A program made the position numbers and the translations under genes. From Thiobacillus sp. (lineage in GTDB: Bacteria > Pseudomonadota > Gammaproteobacteria > Burkholderiales > Thiobacillaceae): a DNA stretch of 56,503 bases. The first letter of the stretch is position 1; the number at the start of each line of letters is the position of its first letter. Shown piece by piece: positions 23,243 through 31,685 of the stretch. The notes below the pieces were generated by a model, which was not told where the DNA came from, did no database searches, and saw only the letters and a list, made by a program, of their open reading frames with translations. The stretch spans positions 1 through 56,503 of the forward strand of contig JAUYCF010000037.1 in the NCBI GenBank assembly GCA_030692355.1, in the 5' to 3' direction.

Positions 23243-25380
23243 CCGAACCCTCGAAGCCCCGCTGCTTTGAAGCCACCGACCTCGAATCCGCCAGGCAGGC
23301 GCTTGCGCGCGCGTTGCCGGTGGCGGAAAACGATCTGCCCTGGCGCGCACTGGAACATGCGCACCGGGAGCTTGGGCCGAGTCAGGCTTTCGCGCACAGC
23401 GTCGGTGCTGCGCTGATCGTGGCCGAGCTGCGGGTGGGGGCGGATGCGGTGGCCGCGGCCCTGCTGCACGACTGTATCGACGACAGCCCTGACTTCGAAT
23501 CCAGGTTCGGCATTGCCGCCCGGCTTGCCCGCGGCGTCGCCGCGATGGCGCGCATCGAGACGCTGGCCACCAGCGCTACCGACAAGCGTATCGATCCGCA
23601 CGCCCAACTGGAGGCGCTACGCCAGATGGTGCTGGCGATGGTGGAGGACATCCGCGTGGTGCTGGTGAAGCTGGCCGAACGCACCCATGCCCTGCGTTGC
23701 GCGGCCAGCCAGAATGTTGCCTCCCGCGCGGCGCTCGGCCAGCAGGCGCGCGAGCTGTTCGCGCCGCTGGCGAACCGGCTCGGCGTGTGGCAGATCAAGT
23801 GGGAAATGGAGGACTGGGCGTTCCGCTATCTGGAGCCCGACACCTACAAAGTCATCGCCGCGCAGCTCGACGAAAAGCGCGCCGACCGCGAGGCGTACAT
23901 CAATGGCATCATCGAGCGCCTGCAAGCGGAAATCGCGTTGCATGGCATCGAGGCCGAAGTCAGCGGCCGCCCCAAGCACATCGCCAGCATCGTCAACAAG
24001 ATGCGGAGGAAGCGCCTGAGTTTCGAGCAGCTGTACGACATCCGCGCGGTGCGCGTGCTGGTGAAGCACGAGATCGACTGCTACACCGTGCTGGGGCTGG
24101 CGCACAACCTGTGGCAGCCGATCCCGGGCGAGTTCGACGACTACATCTCGCAGCCCAAGAGCAACGACTACCGTTCGCTGCATACCGCCGTCATCGGCCC
24201 CGAAGACCGCGCGCTTGAAGTGCAGATCCGAACCTTCGACATGCACCACCAGGCCGAGCTCGGCGTCGCCGCGCACTGGCGCTACAAGGAAGGCGGACGC
24301 CAGGACGCGCAATACGAGGAAAAGATCGCCTGGCTGCGGCGCATTCTGGAATGGAAGGACGACGTTGCCGACAGCAGCGAATTCACCGAACAGTTCAGGA
24401 CCGAGCTGTTCCAGGATCAGGTCTACGTGCTGACGCCGCAGGGGCGGGTGGTGTCGCTCGACCGTGGCGCCACGCCGGTGGATTTTGCCTACGCGCTGCA
24501 TACGGATCTGGGACACCGCTGCCGCGGCGCCAAGGTCGATGGCGCGATGGTGCCGCTCAACACCGTGCTCGACAACGGCCAGCGTGTTGAAATCGTCGCC
24601 GCGAAGGAAGGCGCGCCCAGCCGCGACTGGCTCAACCCCGCGCTCGGCTATCTGGCGACCCATCGCGCGCGTTCCAAGGTGCGCGCGTGGTTCCGCCAGC
24701 GCGACGTCGGCGAGCAGGTCGGCCTCGGCCGCAATCTGCTGGAAAAGGAACTCAAGCGCCTCGGCGTGGTGGACGCGAGCCAGGAAAAACTGGCGCAGCA
24801 GCTCAAGTTCGGCAAGGTCGACGAGTTCCTCGCCGCGCTCGGCCGTGGCGATGTCGGCCAGCGCGACCTGATCAATGCCCTGCAGGAATCCGGCAAGATC
24901 GTGCCTGCGCTGGCGCCCACCGGCAAACCGCGGGTGCGCGCCAAGACCGGCAATCCAGTCACCATCCCGGGGCTGGGCGACGTACCGCTTCAGCTTGCGC
25001 GCTGCTGCAAGCCGCAGCCGCCCGACGCCATCGTCGCCTACACCACGGTGGGGCGCGGCGTCACCGTGCACCGCGCCGACTGCGCCGCGCTCAAGCGCGC
25101 CAACCCCGCGCGCAGGATGCCGGCCGAATGGATGGCCGACGCCGGTGCGGCATTCGAGGTGGATATCCAGTTGAAAGCGTTCGATCGTCAGGGCCTGCTG
25201 CGCGACATTTCCGATGTCATCGCCAAGGACAAGCTCGATGTGCTGCGCGTCAACACCGAGAGCCGCGGCGAATATGCCAACATGCATCTCACCGTGCGGG
25301 TCAAGGAATTGCAGCAGCTGTCGCGCCTGCTGGCGCGCCTGCAGCACGTGCCGAACGTGATCGAAGTGGTGCGCAGTTGA
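23239..25380 (+). CDS. relA: (p)ppGpp synthetase RelA
   Basis: A 713-residue long RSH protein. The N-terminal HD region (about 40-160) is partly degraded. The synthetase domain follows with RPKHIASIVNKM, YDIRAVRVLV, PKSNDYRSLHTAVIG and EVQIRTFDMHHQAELGVAAH. TGS (about 395-455, VYVLTPQGRVVSLDRGATPV), a CC-containing zinc-finger-like region (RCCKPQPPDAIVAY) and a C-terminal ACT domain complete it. KLAERTHALR rather than KLADRLHNMR places it with RelA, so synthesis of the alarmone under amino-acid starvation is the likely role. Confidence 0.92.
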   Translation: MTEPSKPRCFEATDLESARQALARALPVAENDLPWRALEHAHRELGPSQAFAHSVGAALIVAELRVGADAVAAALLHDCIDDSPDFESRFGIAARLARGVAAMARIETLATSATDKRIDPHAQLEALRQMVLAMVEDIRVVLVKLAERTHALRCAASQNVASRAALGQQARELFAPLANRLGVWQIKWEMEDWAFRYLEPDTYKVIAAQLDEKRADREAYINGIIERLQAEIALHGIEAEVSGRPKHIASIVNKMRRKRLSFEQLYDIRAVRVLVKHEIDCYTVLGLAHNLWQPIPGEFDDYISQPKSNDYRSLHTAVIGPEDRALEVQIRTFDMHHQAELGVAAHWRYKEGGRQDAQYEEKIAWLRRILEWKDDVADSSEFTEQFRTELFQDQVYVLTPQGRVVSLDRGATPVDFAYALHTDLGHRCRGAKVDGAMVPLNTVLDNGQRVEIVAAKEGAPSRDWLNPALGYLATHRARSKVRAWFRQRDVGEQVGLGRNLLEKELKRLGVVDASQEKLAQQLKFGKVDEFLAALGRGDVGQRDLINALQESGKIVPALAPTGKPRVRAKTGNPVTIPGLGDVPLQLARCCKPQPPDAIVAYTTVGRGVTVHRADCAALKRANPARRMPAEWMADAGAAFEVDIQLKAFDRQGLLRDISDVIAKDKLDVLRVNTESRGEYANMHLTVRVKELQQLSRLLARLQHVPNVIEVVRS

Positions 25381-25395
25381 GTTTTCGCGTGAGAC

Positions 25396-25821
25396 ATGGC
25401 TGAACCGGAAGACATGGCTGAACTGGACGATATCAAGGCTGATTTCTCGCCGCGAGCGCGCTGGTGGCGCAACTGGAAAGTGATGCTGCCGCTGTGGCTG
25501 GCGATCGCCGCGCTGGTGGGGCTGGGATTTCATTTCAACGTCGATCGCAGCGTGATTGCAGGCAGCGTGGTGGTGGTAGGGCTGGTCACCAATGCCTTTG
25601 CCTGGCTGCTGGGTATCATCGCGCTGGTGCCGGTGATCGGTCCGATCATCGTCAAGGTGCTGTCGATCGGCTTCATCTGGCTGCTCAACGCCGTCGGCTA
25701 TCTGGTGGCCTACGTCGCCATTCGGCGCGGCTACTCGAAGGACGTGCTGACCTACCGTGGCGTCACGATCGCGCTCATCATCGGCATCGTGATCGGCTTC
25801 GTGCTGGGCAAGCTGATCTAG
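25396..25821 (+). CDS. Conserved membrane protein of unknown function
   Basis: A 141-residue protein with an acidic N-terminus (MAEPEDMAELDDIKADF), a basic aromatic stretch RARWWRNWK and about four hydrophobic helices (about 30-45, 52-75, 78-108 and 122-141). A weak copy of a PVIGPI-containing re-entrant sequence lies in the middle. It follows relA by 15 bases and may be co-transcribed. The stop codon TAG coincides with the first bases of a family A repeat end. No family recognised with confidence. Confidence 0.75.
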   Translation: MAEPEDMAELDDIKADFSPRARWWRNWKVMLPLWLAIAALVGLGFHFNVDRSVIAGSVVVVGLVTNAFAWLLGIIALVPVIGPIIVKVLSIGFIWLLNAVGYLVAYVAIRRGYSKDVLTYRGVTIALIIGIVIGFVLGKLI

Positions 25822-25850
25822 GGATACGCTGATAAATTCGGTATGGCCAT
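25819..25850. repeat. Solo terminal end of family A repeat
   Basis: TAGGGATACGCTGATAAATT followed by CGGTATGGCCAT matches the outer end of the complete element at 4219 (AGGGAAACGCTGAATAATTCAATATGGCC). Inner arms are missing. The TAG is the stop codon of the upstream gene. Confidence 0.6.
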
Positions 25851-26047
25851 TCGCCTGGATGAGGCGGTTTTGAGACCATGCCCTGCCTGCCGGGTTTTGC
25901 TGACGGCTCCGGTTATATTCGGATACAAGCTGTTACATTTTTGCGGGTACTTGACATCACGGGGATACATCTCTTCTTCAGAATACGTTCCATGCCTTGC
26001 CTGTACCGGGCCGGCAGTTTTTTTCAACATTCTGAAGGAGATTCGCA

Positions 26048-26551
26048 ATGAAATCGATTCAAGGTTCTTTTGCCAAACGCGCCCTGATGGTGGGCTTGAT
26101 CGCTGGCAGCGGTATTCTGGCGGCCTCGTCTTTCGCGATGCCGGCCGGAGGGGCGGAAGGCAAGACGGGGTGCGAAGCCGGGCAGGGGCAAAAGGTCGAC
26201 GGCACGTGGCAGGAACAGCGTGCCAAGCGCCTGTCCGGGCTGAAGGAAAAGCTCGATCTCACGCCTGCGCAAGAGGCTGCATGGGATGCCTTTGCCGGCG
26301 CCGCTCAACCCGGAATGCGCCAGGGTGGGGACAGGCAGGCCATGCGGGGCGAGTTTGCCAAGCTGAACACGCCGCAGCGCCTGGACAAGATGCTGGCCAT
26401 GTCGGAGCAGCGTCGCGCCAGGATGATTGAGCGCAGCCAGGCGACCAAGGCCTTCTATGCCCAGTTGACCCCCGCGCAGCAAGGTGTGTTCGATGCCGAG
26501 GCGATGCCTGACCGTCATCGGGGCCACGGCCACCATCGCCATCAGTCCTGA
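26048..26551 (+). CDS. Spy/CpxP-family periplasmic LTXXQ protein
   Basis: A 167-residue protein with a signal peptide (about 1-32, ending SSFAMPA). Two LTPAQ motifs, KLDLTPAQEAAWDAF (about 76-90) and AQLTPAQQGVFD (about 136-147), mark the Spy/CpxP helical chaperone fold. The C-terminus is histidine-rich (HRGHGHHRHQ), possibly metal-binding. GAAGGAG stands eight bases before the ATG. Expected to be an envelope-stress chaperone. Terminated by a strong hairpin. Stand-alone gene. Confidence 0.85.
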   Translation: MKSIQGSFAKRALMVGLIAGSGILAASSFAMPAGGAEGKTGCEAGQGQKVDGTWQEQRAKRLSGLKEKLDLTPAQEAAWDAFAGAAQPGMRQGGDRQAMRGEFAKLNTPQRLDKMLAMSEQRRARMIERSQATKAFYAQLTPAQQGVFDAEAMPDRHRGHGHHRHQS

Positions 26552-26577
26552 GTGATCAGGCGGTAGTCTGGAATTTG

Positions 26578-26601
26578 TGGGCGGGCAACCGCCCATTTTT
26601 T
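26578..26601 (+). terminator. Rho-independent terminator after the Spy-like gene
   Basis: TGGGCGG-GCAA-CCGCCCA is a 7-bp GC-rich stem with a GCAA tetraloop, followed by a run of six T. It lies 27 bases after the stop codon. Confidence 0.88.
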
Positions 26602-26671
26602 CTGGAGCGCCCACCGGCAGCCCGTTGATGGCACAATCCATCGAATACCCTCCAGGCAACCCAGGAAACCC

Positions 26672-26947
26672 ATGAAAAAATCCGATCTCGACAAAAACGA
26701 AGGCCTGAAAATCACCGGCCAGATGAAACAAGCCGGCACCCCGGATCGCTTTGGCAGTGCGGCTGGCGCAGTCGTGTCCCGGCGCGAGCAGCGCAAGCTC
26801 GAGCAGGCGCAGGGCCTGGTCGCGTTTGCCGTCAAGCTCGATGGCGAATTGGTCAAGAAAATTCACGCCCTCGCAGACGCCCGCCAGACGGGCATCAATG
26901 AAACCGTCGCCGACTTGCTGGCCAGGGGTTTGGCCGACAAGAGCTGA
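26672..26947 (+). CDS. Small conserved protein, possible DNA-binding partner of the NYN gene
   Basis: A 91-residue protein: MKKSDLDKNEGLKITGQMKQ, then RRE and basic stretches, a helix around RKLEQAQGLVAFAVKLDGEL and a C-terminal amphipathic helix pair (VKKIHALADARQTGINETVA). The C-terminal half resembles ribbon-helix-helix-like small regulators, but this is a loose impression. It lies 47 bases before the NYN gene. No family named with confidence. Confidence 0.65.
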   Translation: MKKSDLDKNEGLKITGQMKQAGTPDRFGSAAGAVVSRREQRKLEQAQGLVAFAVKLDGELVKKIHALADARQTGINETVADLLARGLADKS

Positions 26948-26994
26948 CAATCGACTACCCGTACCGAACCGATCAACACCCAGGGGGAATAACG

Positions 26995-27900
26995 ATGGCC
27001 ACACCGGATACGCACAACTTTGCCGTTTTTTGCGATTTTGAGAACGTGGCCATCGGCCTGAAAGAGGGCAACTATCCCGACTTCAAGATTCGCCCCATTC
27101 TTGAGCGCCTGCTGCTCAAGGGCAGCATTGTGGTGAAGAAGGCGTACTGCGACTGGGACCGCTACAAGGAATACAAGCGGGACATGCACGAGGCGGCGTT
27201 CGAACTGATCGAGATCCCGCATGTGCGGCAGTCGGGCAAGAACTCGGCGGATATCCGCATGGTGGTGGATGCGCTCGACCTCTGCTACACCAAGACGCAT
27301 ATCGATGCCTTCGTCATCATCAGCGGGGATTCCGACTTTTCGCCGCTGATCTCCAAGCTCAAGGAAAACGGCAAGAGCGTAATCGGAATCGGCGTGCGCG
27401 GCTCGGCGTCGTCGCTGCTGATCGCCAACTGCGACGAGTTCATTTTTTATGAAGACCTGGTGCAGGTCAAGGCGCCGAAATCCCCCGCCAGAAAAGCGGC
27501 CGTGCCTGCTCCTCCGGTGAAGGAAATCGCCGCGGGTACGGTCAAGGCGGCGAGTCCGACCCGGCGGCGAACCCGGCCGGTGACGGAGAAAGCAGCAGAC
27601 GGCAAGAGCCGGGTTGCGGAAAAGGCCGAGCCGAGCGCCGAGGACAAGAAGAACCAGGCGATTGAAATCGTGGTGAGCACGCTGGAGCAGTTGATGGCGG
27701 AACGTGGCGGCGAAGGCGCCATTTCTGCGTCGCTGATCAAGAGCACCATCAAGCGGGTCCACCCGGGCTTCAGCGAGTCGGAATACGGCTACAGCGCGTT
27801 CGGCAAGATCCTCGACGACGCGCACAAAAAAGGCATGCTGGCGGTGGAAAGGAAAGAGGGCGGAGCCGTCGTTGTCAGCCTGCCCCCTTCCAGGGGCTGA
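26995..27900 (+). CDS. NYN-domain ribonuclease-like protein with C-terminal OST-HTH/LOTUS domain
   Basis: 301 residues. The N-terminal NYN (PIN-like) domain (about 5-155) has VFCDFENV with acids D14 and E16, ADIRMVVDALD and VIISGDSDFSPLI (SGDSDF at 110-115), the metal-binding set of LabA/NYN nucleases. A lysine/alanine-rich linker (about 160-215) joins a C-terminal LOTUS domain (about 220-300) with GGEGAISASLIKSTIKRVHP and FSESEYGYSAFGKILDDAHK. LOTUS domains bind RNA, including G-quadruplex RNA. Likely an RNA-processing enzyme; its target is unknown. Confidence 0.9.
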   Translation: MATPDTHNFAVFCDFENVAIGLKEGNYPDFKIRPILERLLLKGSIVVKKAYCDWDRYKEYKRDMHEAAFELIEIPHVRQSGKNSADIRMVVDALDLCYTKTHIDAFVIISGDSDFSPLISKLKENGKSVIGIGVRGSASSLLIANCDEFIFYEDLVQVKAPKSPARKAAVPAPPVKEIAAGTVKAASPTRRRTRPVTEKAADGKSRVAEKAEPSAEDKKNQAIEIVVSTLEQLMAERGGEGAISASLIKSTIKRVHPGFSESEYGYSAFGKILDDAHKKGMLAVERKEGGAVVVSLPPSRG

Positions 27901-28009
27901 AGCGGATCATGGGCGCATAGGGGCTTCACCCTTCCCCGCCCCTTCCCATTGCGTGGGGCTCAGGCCGCCCTGGCCACGGGCATTTTCTTCATTAGCTTGC
28001 GCGAAGAAG

Positions 28010-28129
28010 TTTGATGCTTCGCCGCGGGCGGTAACCGGTGCCGCGTTGGGCCTGCTGTTCGGCACCTTACTGAAAATTGCCCTGGCTTTCACCATGGTGG
28101 GCGTGTTCGTGCTCGACCGCCTGCTTTGA
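28010..28129 (+). pseudogene. Possible remnant of a small DUF456-like membrane protein
   Basis: An open frame ending at 28129 encodes ASPRAVTGAALGLLFGTLLK and IALAFTMVGVFVLDRLL, one glycine-rich hydrophobic hairpin like the C-terminus of DUF456 proteins. Upstream sequence (27901-28009) looks like GC-rich low-complexity spacer with no clear start or homologous N-terminus. Most likely a decayed 3' fragment. The 27901-28212 gap otherwise shows no gene. Confidence 0.35.
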
Positions 28130-28212
28130 GGCGGCGATTTGCAATGGGTTCAAGTGTGTCTAAGCTTGTAAATGTCGGAAACCTTGCATCATTAAACGAG
28201 AGGGAAATATCC

Positions 28213-28536
28213 ATGAATGCCCATTATTCTGCAGATCCATTTGATGCCACGAAACAGTTGATCAACGATTTCAAGGCGGTGGTCTCCGATGCGGAAGCCC
28301 TGCTGATGGCTACGGCCGACCAAGGCGGCGAGGCGGTGGCCGCTGCGCGTGTCAAGACGGAAGCCTCGCTCGCGGCGGCGAAAACGAAAATGGCCGATGC
28401 CCAGGCCGCGCTGCTGGTCAGGACCCGGGCCGCAACCAGGGCGACGGACGAGTACGTCCACACCCACCCGTGGCAGTCCATGGGCGCCGCCGTCGGTGTC
28501 GGACTGTTGATCGGCCTGTTGATCGGGCGGCGCTAG
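28213..28536 (+). CDS. DUF883 (YqjD/ElaB-like) membrane-anchored ribosome-associated protein
   Basis: 107 residues from ATG 28213 (MNAHYSADPFDATKQLINDF), with GAGGGAAA eight bases upstream. A long amphipathic helix rich in Ala/Lys/Glu (about 10-75) is followed by the conserved VHTHPWQSMGAAVGVGLLIG and a final GRR, the C-terminal membrane anchor of the ElaB/YqjD family. E. coli YqjD binds stationary-phase ribosomes at the membrane. It heads a pair with the holin-like gene, matching yqjD-yqjE. Confidence 0.9.
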   Translation: MNAHYSADPFDATKQLINDFKAVVSDAEALLMATADQGGEAVAAARVKTEASLAAAKTKMADAQAALLVRTRAATRATDEYVHTHPWQSMGAAVGVGLLIGLLIGRR

Positions 28537-28543
28537 CCAGGCG

Positions 28544-28936
28544 ATGGCCGAGGAATCTCATGCTGCGACCGGGGGACTGTTCGAATCCCTGAAAACGCTG
28601 TCATCGTGTCTGGTCGGTATTGTCCATACCCGTTTCGAGCTTCTGTCCACGGATATTGCGGAAGAGCGTGAGCATCTGGTCCTGCTTCTGGTGATGGCGC
28701 TGGTTGCGCTGTTCTGTCTCGGCGTTGGCATCGTGCTGCTGGCAATACTGGTTGCGGTTGCCTTCTGGGAGTCGCACCGGCTCTTGGCGCTGGGCGGGTT
28801 GACCGGAATTTTCCTGGCAGCCGGAGCCGGGGCGGGGTGGTTGGCCATGCACAAGGCCAGAAACCGGCCGCGGCTGTTCGAAGCGAGTCTGGCTGGATTG
28901 TCCAAAGACCGGCAGCGCCTCAGCGCCGGATCGTGA
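28544..28936 (+). CDS. YqjE-like / phage-holin-3-6-like membrane protein
   Basis: 130 residues, starting seven bases after the DUF883 gene. An N-terminal amphipathic segment (GLFESLKTLSSCLVGIVHTR, then FELLSTDIAEERE) leads to two membrane helices (about 45-70, LVLLLVMALVALFCLGVGIV, and 78-102). This is the layout of the YqjE family, annotated as holin superfamily but chromosomal and not lytic. Likely works with the YqjD-like neighbour at the inner membrane. Confidence 0.85.
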   Translation: MAEESHAATGGLFESLKTLSSCLVGIVHTRFELLSTDIAEEREHLVLLLVMALVALFCLGVGIVLLAILVAVAFWESHRLLALGGLTGIFLAAGAGAGWLAMHKARNRPRLFEASLAGLSKDRQRLSAGS

Positions 28937-28953
28937 ATCGATCGGCAGACTTT

Positions 28954-29652
28954 TCAGGCCGCATACCCGTACACGGCGAAGTAATGGCAGGCGGTCCCTG
29001 CCATGACGAACAGATGCCAGATGAAGTGGCCGTATCGCAGGCGCGCGTCGAGCGCGTAGAAAATCACCCCCAGCGTGTAGGCCAGGCCGCCGGCGACCAG
29101 CCATAGCAGGCCGGCTACGGGCATGCGGGCGGATAGGGGTTCGGCTGCAATCACAATGAGCCAGCCCATGAGCAGATAGAGGCCGGTGGAGAGCATGGGA
29201 TGGGACATCCGGCTCAATGCCTTTAGCGCCACCCCGGCCACCGCAAGGCCCCAGACGAGCCCAAGTAGCGTCCAGCCCCATGCGCCGCGCAATATACCCA
29301 GGGTGAAGGGGGTGTACGTCCCCGCGATGAGAAGAAAAATCGCAGAATGCTCGACGACCCGAAACACGCGCTTGGTGTGGCCGGCCGGCAGGGCGTGATA
29401 AAGGGTGGAGGCAAGGTAGAGCAGCACCATGGTTGCGGCGAAGATGCTCGCACCGACAATGAACGCCGCATCGCCATGCCGGACCGCACGCACGATCAGG
29501 AAAGGGCTTGCAACGAGCGCTGCGACCAGCCCAAATCCGTGGCTGAGGCTGTTCGCGATTTCTTCCCCACGCGACTGCCCGCGCTGGTTTGCCGCTGGCG
29601 GCAGATCCACTATATCGGCCCGACTGTCCGGGGTTCGGGGTGTCGCACGCAT
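28954..29652 (-). CDS. Hemolysin III / PAQR family membrane protein
   Basis: 232 residues from ATG 29652. Seven hydrophobic helices are visible. PAQR signature elements are EEIANSLSHGFGLVAALVAS, YLASTLYHALP, VEHSAIFLLIAGTYTPF and a C-terminal IWHLFVMAGTACHYFAVY, with the zinc-binding histidines. Convergent with the YqjE-like gene, 17 bases apart. Despite the name, function is probably membrane-lipid or stress related. Confidence 0.88.
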   Translation of the reverse strand: MRATPRTPDSRADIVDLPPAANQRGQSRGEEIANSLSHGFGLVAALVASPFLIVRAVRHGDAAFIVGASIFAATMVLLYLASTLYHALPAGHTKRVFRVVEHSAIFLLIAGTYTPFTLGILRGAWGWTLLGLVWGLAVAGVALKALSRMSHPMLSTGLYLLMGWLIVIAAEPLSARMPVAGLLWLVAGGLAYTLGVIFYALDARLRYGHFIWHLFVMAGTACHYFAVYGYAA

Positions 29653-29665
29653 CGTGGGCTCGCGA

Positions 29666-29953
29666 TTATTTCTTGTCGAGTCTGGTGAACTTCGAGCCTT
29701 CAAGCGTGAGGTTGTACATCAGGCCCTTCTGGCCGAAGATGAAGCCGATCACCAAATCCTTGATGTGGGTGGTGTCGACTGCCTTGCCGACGCCGATGTC
29801 CACCAGGGCGAGCGAGCCATCTACTCCAACCTTCCAGCCTTCACTTTCGCGGAATTTCTTGAGGGCGGATTCTTCCGCAAAGATCATCACGATACGAAAA
29901 GACACCGTGTCGAAATAATGGAAGACATGGGTTCTCTCCCCGGATGGAAGCAT
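29666..29953 (-). pseudogene. Truncated YSC84/SYLF-domain protein (C-terminal half only)
   Basis: The 95-residue frame carries IVMIFAEESALKKFRESEGW, VGVDGSLALVDIGVGKAVDT and IGFIFGQKGLMYNLTLEGSK, the C-terminal half of a lipid-binding SYLF domain. The N-terminal half (signal peptide and first glycine-rich part) is missing: only about 96 bases separate it from the divergent oxidoreductase gene, and no frame there encodes it. The first 20 residues are unrelated sequence. Probably a decayed or rearranged gene, though a short functional form cannot be excluded. Confidence 0.65.
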
Positions 29954-30049
29954 GACCTTCAATATAGTGCAGGCCGATCGGGTTTGGCCTCAGCGATATT
30001 CCGCTGCGTGGCTATGATGAAGGAACCGGCAAGCATCAGGAGTATGGCC

Positions 30050-30715
30050 ATGGAGCACACCGTCACCCTGCTAATGAGTCAGTTCGTCACCCATGACGTG
30101 AAGCGCTTCATCGTCAGCAAACCGGAGGGGCTTTCCGTCGATCCCGGCCAGGGTGTCGAGCTGGCGATCGATCTGCCCGGCCTGCGCGAACAGGGACGAC
30201 CCTTCACGCCCACCGGTCTGGCTGCCGGCCGGGTGCTCGAATTCACCATCAAGGCCTATCCGGCCCACGCCGGCGTGACCCAGGCGCTCCACCAATTGGA
30301 GCCGGGCGCCAAATTGCTGATGTCCGAGCCTTTCGGCACCATCCGCTACCAGGGGCCCGGTGTCTTCGTTGCCGGCGGCGCCGGCATCACGCCATTTCTG
30401 GCCATTCTGCGGGGTCTGGCGCATGGGGGAGAACTGGACGGGCAGACACTGATCTTTTCCAACAAGACCCCGCGTGACGTGATCTGCGAAAAGGAGCTGC
30501 GCCATCTGCTGGGCGAGCGCTGCATCCTGGCCTGCACCGGCGCCGATGCCCCAGGGTATGCGCACCGGCGGGTCGACCGCGCATTCATGGAAGAAACGAT
30601 CGACGACTTCAAGCAGCGATTTTACGTCTGCGGCCCGCCTCCCTTCATGGATGCGGTCAACGGCGCGTTGACGGATCTGGGCGCCAGCCCGGAAAACGTG
30701 GTGTTTGAGCGGTGA
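30050..30715 (+). CDS. FAD/NAD(P)-binding ferredoxin-reductase-like oxidoreductase
   Basis: 221 residues from ATG 30050, with CAGGAG seven bases upstream. The FAD-binding beta-barrel has GRPFTPTGLAAGRVLEFTIK. The NAD-binding Rossmann part has GVFVAGGAGITPFLAILRGL and the C-terminal FYVCGPPPFMDAV. There is no iron-sulfur domain, so it would pair with a separate electron carrier. Physiological partner unknown; it is divergent from the SYLF remnant. Confidence 0.87.
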   Translation: MEHTVTLLMSQFVTHDVKRFIVSKPEGLSVDPGQGVELAIDLPGLREQGRPFTPTGLAAGRVLEFTIKAYPAHAGVTQALHQLEPGAKLLMSEPFGTIRYQGPGVFVAGGAGITPFLAILRGLAHGGELDGQTLIFSNKTPRDVICEKELRHLLGERCILACTGADAPGYAHRRVDRAFMEETIDDFKQRFYVCGPPPFMDAVNGALTDLGASPENVVFER

Positions 30716-30839
30716 GTGCCTGCCCACCCCATTAGCCGGTGCGGGCTCAAGTTAAGACGGGAGATACCGATTCATCGGGTATCCCGTTCGGGTGCGTATT
30801 CGCAATCAATGCGACACGCCGGACTGTCATGGAGAGATG

Positions 30840-31664
30840 ATGCCGCAGCAACCGAAAAGCCTGGTAGCCTGGCTCGCCTTTTTGGGGCAGGCCGATATTC
30901 CCGTTTTAAAGCATACCGCGCGCGAACTCGAACGTCTGTGCGCCGATGAGGCGCTTCTCAATGCTCGCAGCATTGCCAATGTCGTGACCGACGATCCGCT
31001 GATGACGGTCAAGCTGCTGCGCTATATGCAGACGCACAAGCATCGCAACCAGAAATACGAACTCGTGGACGTGAAGGAGGCGTTGCTCATGATGGGGCTG
31101 GATGCCTTCTTCCGCGAGGTGCCGGCGACGCCGATCGCGGAAGACATGCTGCATGGCCACATCGAGGCGCTGGTGCAGCTGCTGCATACGGTCCGGCGTG
31201 CGCAGCGTTCGGCGCATTACGCATTCGACTGGGCATTGCGCCTGCACGATCTGCACGCGGAAGAGGTGCACGTGTCCGCGCTGCTCCTCCACGTCGCCGA
31301 AATGCTGATGTGGTGCTTCAACCCCGGGCAGATGATCGAAATCCAGAAGCGGCAGGCGGCTGACCCCACGCTGCGCAGCGCGGAGGTGCAGAAAGAGGTG
31401 CTGGGCTTCACCGGCATGGAGCTGCAGCGCCAACTGACGACCGGATGGAAATTACCCGAATTGCTGCTGAACCTGATGGACCCGGCACAGGCGAACACGA
31501 CCCGGGTGCGCAATGTGAAGCTGGCGGCCAATCTGGCGCGGCATTCCGCCCAGGGCTGGGATAACGAAGCCTTGCCGGACGATTACCGCGAGATCGCCGC
31601 GTTGCTGCGGATGGAGCCGGACAAAGTGGCGGCGCTGGTCAAGTCGGCCCCCGCCATCGTTTAG
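30840..31664 (+). CDS. HDOD-domain signalling protein
   Basis: 274 residues from ATG 30840 (30837 also possible). The HDOD domain covers about 15-200: VLKHTARELERLCADEALLN, NVVTDDPLMTVKLLRYMQ, DVKEALLMMGLDAFF, and later VHVSALLLHVAEMLMWCFNP. HDOD proteins resemble HD phosphohydrolases without catalysis and act in signalling or cell-cycle control. It converges on the MinD-like/GGDEF pair, suggesting a signalling cluster. It reads as complete, with no receiver or GGDEF domain. Confidence 0.87.
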   Translation: MPQQPKSLVAWLAFLGQADIPVLKHTARELERLCADEALLNARSIANVVTDDPLMTVKLLRYMQTHKHRNQKYELVDVKEALLMMGLDAFFREVPATPIAEDMLHGHIEALVQLLHTVRRAQRSAHYAFDWALRLHDLHAEEVHVSALLLHVAEMLMWCFNPGQMIEIQKRQAADPTLRSAEVQKEVLGFTGMELQRQLTTGWKLPELLLNLMDPAQANTTRVRNVKLAANLARHSAQGWDNEALPDDYREIAALLRMEPDKVAALVKSAPAIV

Positions 31665-31665
31665 C

Positions 31666-31683
31666 CGGGGAAGGCTTTCCCCG
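31666..31683. terminator. Hairpin between convergent genes
   Basis: CGGGGAA-GGCT-TTCCCCG, a 7-bp stem, begins two bases after the HDOD stop and ends just before the MinD-like stop. There is no clear T-tract on either strand, so it may be a weak bidirectional terminator. Confidence 0.35.
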
Positions 31684-31685
31684 TG

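Noticed and set aside
23617-25533. A 638-codon open frame on the minus strand opposite relA
   Set aside because: It mirrors a well-conserved RelA, is rich in Arg/His/Gln/Val typical of antisense reading of GC-rich genes, and resembles no family. Treated as a shadow.
25950-25980. Promoter TTGACATCAC upstream of the Spy-like gene
   Set aside because: The -35-like TTGACA is good, but no acceptable -10 box lies 16-18 bases downstream.
28213-28936. Prophage remnant because of the holin-like gene
   Set aside because: The DUF883 and YqjE-like genes are ordinary chromosomal partners, and no other phage genes are near.
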